64,000 bases of DNA, taken from the NCBI GenBank assembly GCA_002778785.1, contig PEZS01000008.1:103777-167776 (forward strand). Direction: 5' to 3'. This document shows, in pieces, positions 63,138 to 64,000 of this stretch (position 1 is the stretch's first letter; each line of letters begins with the position of its first letter). The DNA is from Bdellovibrionales bacterium CG10_big_fil_rev_8_21_14_0_10_45_34 (lineage in GTDB: Bacteria > Bdellovibrionota > Bdellovibrionia > Bdellovibrionales > 1-14-0-10-45-34). The position numbers and the translations under genes are program-made. Below the pieces are notes generated by a model that saw nothing but the letters and a program-made list of their open reading frames with translations, was not told where the DNA came from and searched no databases.

Positions 63138-64000
63138 ATGATTCACAAAGCATTTCAAGTAACAAACGACCCGCTCAAACTCAGTCAGCTTTCGATTGAT
63201 GAATTGCATAACCAAACCAAAGAAGCCGTGGCCCGAGAGCGTGACGCTCTTGTCAAAGTGCTCCACCACTTGCGCGAAGTTGAACGCAGAAAGCTTTTTT
63301 CAATCTACAAACGTCAAAGCCTTTTTGACTATTGTGTTTCGGAGCTTGGGTATTCGGAAGGTGCCGCTAGCAGGAGAATTCAAGCCATGAGATTCATTCA
63401 CGAAATACCCGAGGTCGAAGAGAAGGTTGCATCTGGCAAACTTTCCCTTACGAATATCGCGCAAGCTCAAAGCTTCTTTAGAGAAGTTAAGAAACAAAAA
63501 ACTCAAGCGACTCTGACTAGTCAACAAATCGAGACGATAGACAAACTCAAAGTGTTAAAATGTCTAGAGTCAAAGTCCTCCAGGCAAGGACAGCAATATT
63601 TGTGTACACTAGATCGCTCTGCTGCAAAGATAAAAGAAAGTACGCGCGAAGTTGCTCCCGACCTAACCCAGGTGACATTTAATATGGATGCTGAGCTGAA
63701 GAATCTCCTTCAGAATGTTCGCACTTTGCTTGGTCCTAAAGCCGCAAGGGCAAATTAGTCAAACCTAATTCTAGAGATGGCCAAGGTTTCAGAGCAAGCC
63801 TTGCTGGAAAAGAAATTCGGAAAGAAGGGCGCTAAAGAAATGAAGTCGCCAGAGTTGGACTCTCCGTCTGCAACCCCGGCGCCGGAGAGAAGCGAAAACC
63901 CAAGATACATTTCAAGAGAGACTAAAAGACAGCTCTGGATCAAGTACCAAGGCAAGTGCAGTCGGTGCAGTAGCAAAGGGAACTTAAACGTCGATCACAT
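63138..64000 (+). pseudogene. HNH endonuclease gene broken by an in-frame amber codon, 3' end missing
   Basis: The frame starts at ATG 63138 with GGAGG 4 nt upstream. The first 206 codons give an N-terminal region common in Bdellovibrio-type HNH proteins ('LSQLSIDELHNQTKEAVARERD', 'YKRQSLFDYCVSELGYSEGAASRRIQAMR' regions). A TAG at 63756-63758 then interrupts, yet the same frame continues open for 80 codons to the window end with the expected next part ('LILEMAKVSEQALLEKK') and the HNH zinc site 'GKCSRCSSKGNLNVDH'. The nuclease centre is thus past the stop. This may be a recent nonsense mutation, a sequencing error or read-through. Confidence 0.8.

Overview
The window looks like chromosome from a Gram-negative, diderm bacterium, most likely of the Bdellovibrionota/Oligoflexia (old Deltaproteobacteria) type. 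The basis is an Mla-type lipid transport operon, many outer-membrane barrels and lipoproteins, an LpxH-like enzyme, a dcw division/cell-wall cluster and a PEGA-domain Ser/Thr kinase. No rRNA, tRNA or CRISPR was seen. The lineage is inferred from gene content, without a phylogeny.

Layout. 1-9380 (minus) is one long, tightly packed operon: a two-transmembrane sensor-like protein, a receiver/degenerate-GGDEF protein, alr, mlaE, mlaF, an mlaD-like MCE protein with a barrel-like C-terminus, purH, and a GYF/TPR membrane protein cut by the left edge. 9698-17876 carries nadB, a DUF3015 protein, a DUF4105 protein, two alpha/beta hydrolases, pyrE and small envelope proteins. 17859-23854 is an AddAB-like helicase-nuclease pair. 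23913-28027 alternates outer-membrane proteins with lipoproteins.

28126-32541 is the most unusual region: a candidate ribosomally made, post-translationally modified peptide (RiPP) operon. It has two paralogous 67-residue secreted peptides with a shared KCxxExC motif (one with an HGD repeat), a DUF692/MNIO oxidative enzyme, a DUF2063 partner and an M1-like metallopeptidase, preceded by a leader rich in palindromes and repeated motifs. It resembles the copper/metal-related bufferin/HvfA group but with a different core motif.

32542-48595 holds another outer-membrane protein, coaE, a phosphopantetheinyl transferase, a Ser/Thr kinase, an acyl-CoA synthetase, a 134-bp inverted repeat, a 1287-residue lipoprotein coupled to a barrel protein, nadK, recN and an M28 peptidase. 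48693-60822 (minus) is an LpxH-like phosphoesterase gene followed upstream by the later half of a dcw cluster, transcribed mraY-murD-ftsW-murG-murC-murB-ftsQ-ftsA-ftsZ, with a good sigma70-like promoter before mraY. The usual earlier genes (mraZ, rsmH, ftsL, ftsI, murE, murF) and ddl are absent here.

61102-64000 is an accessory patch: a HigBA-type toxin-antitoxin pair, a nucleotidyltransferase, a 17-bp tandem repeat and an HNH nuclease gene interrupted by an in-frame amber codon and running off the right edge.
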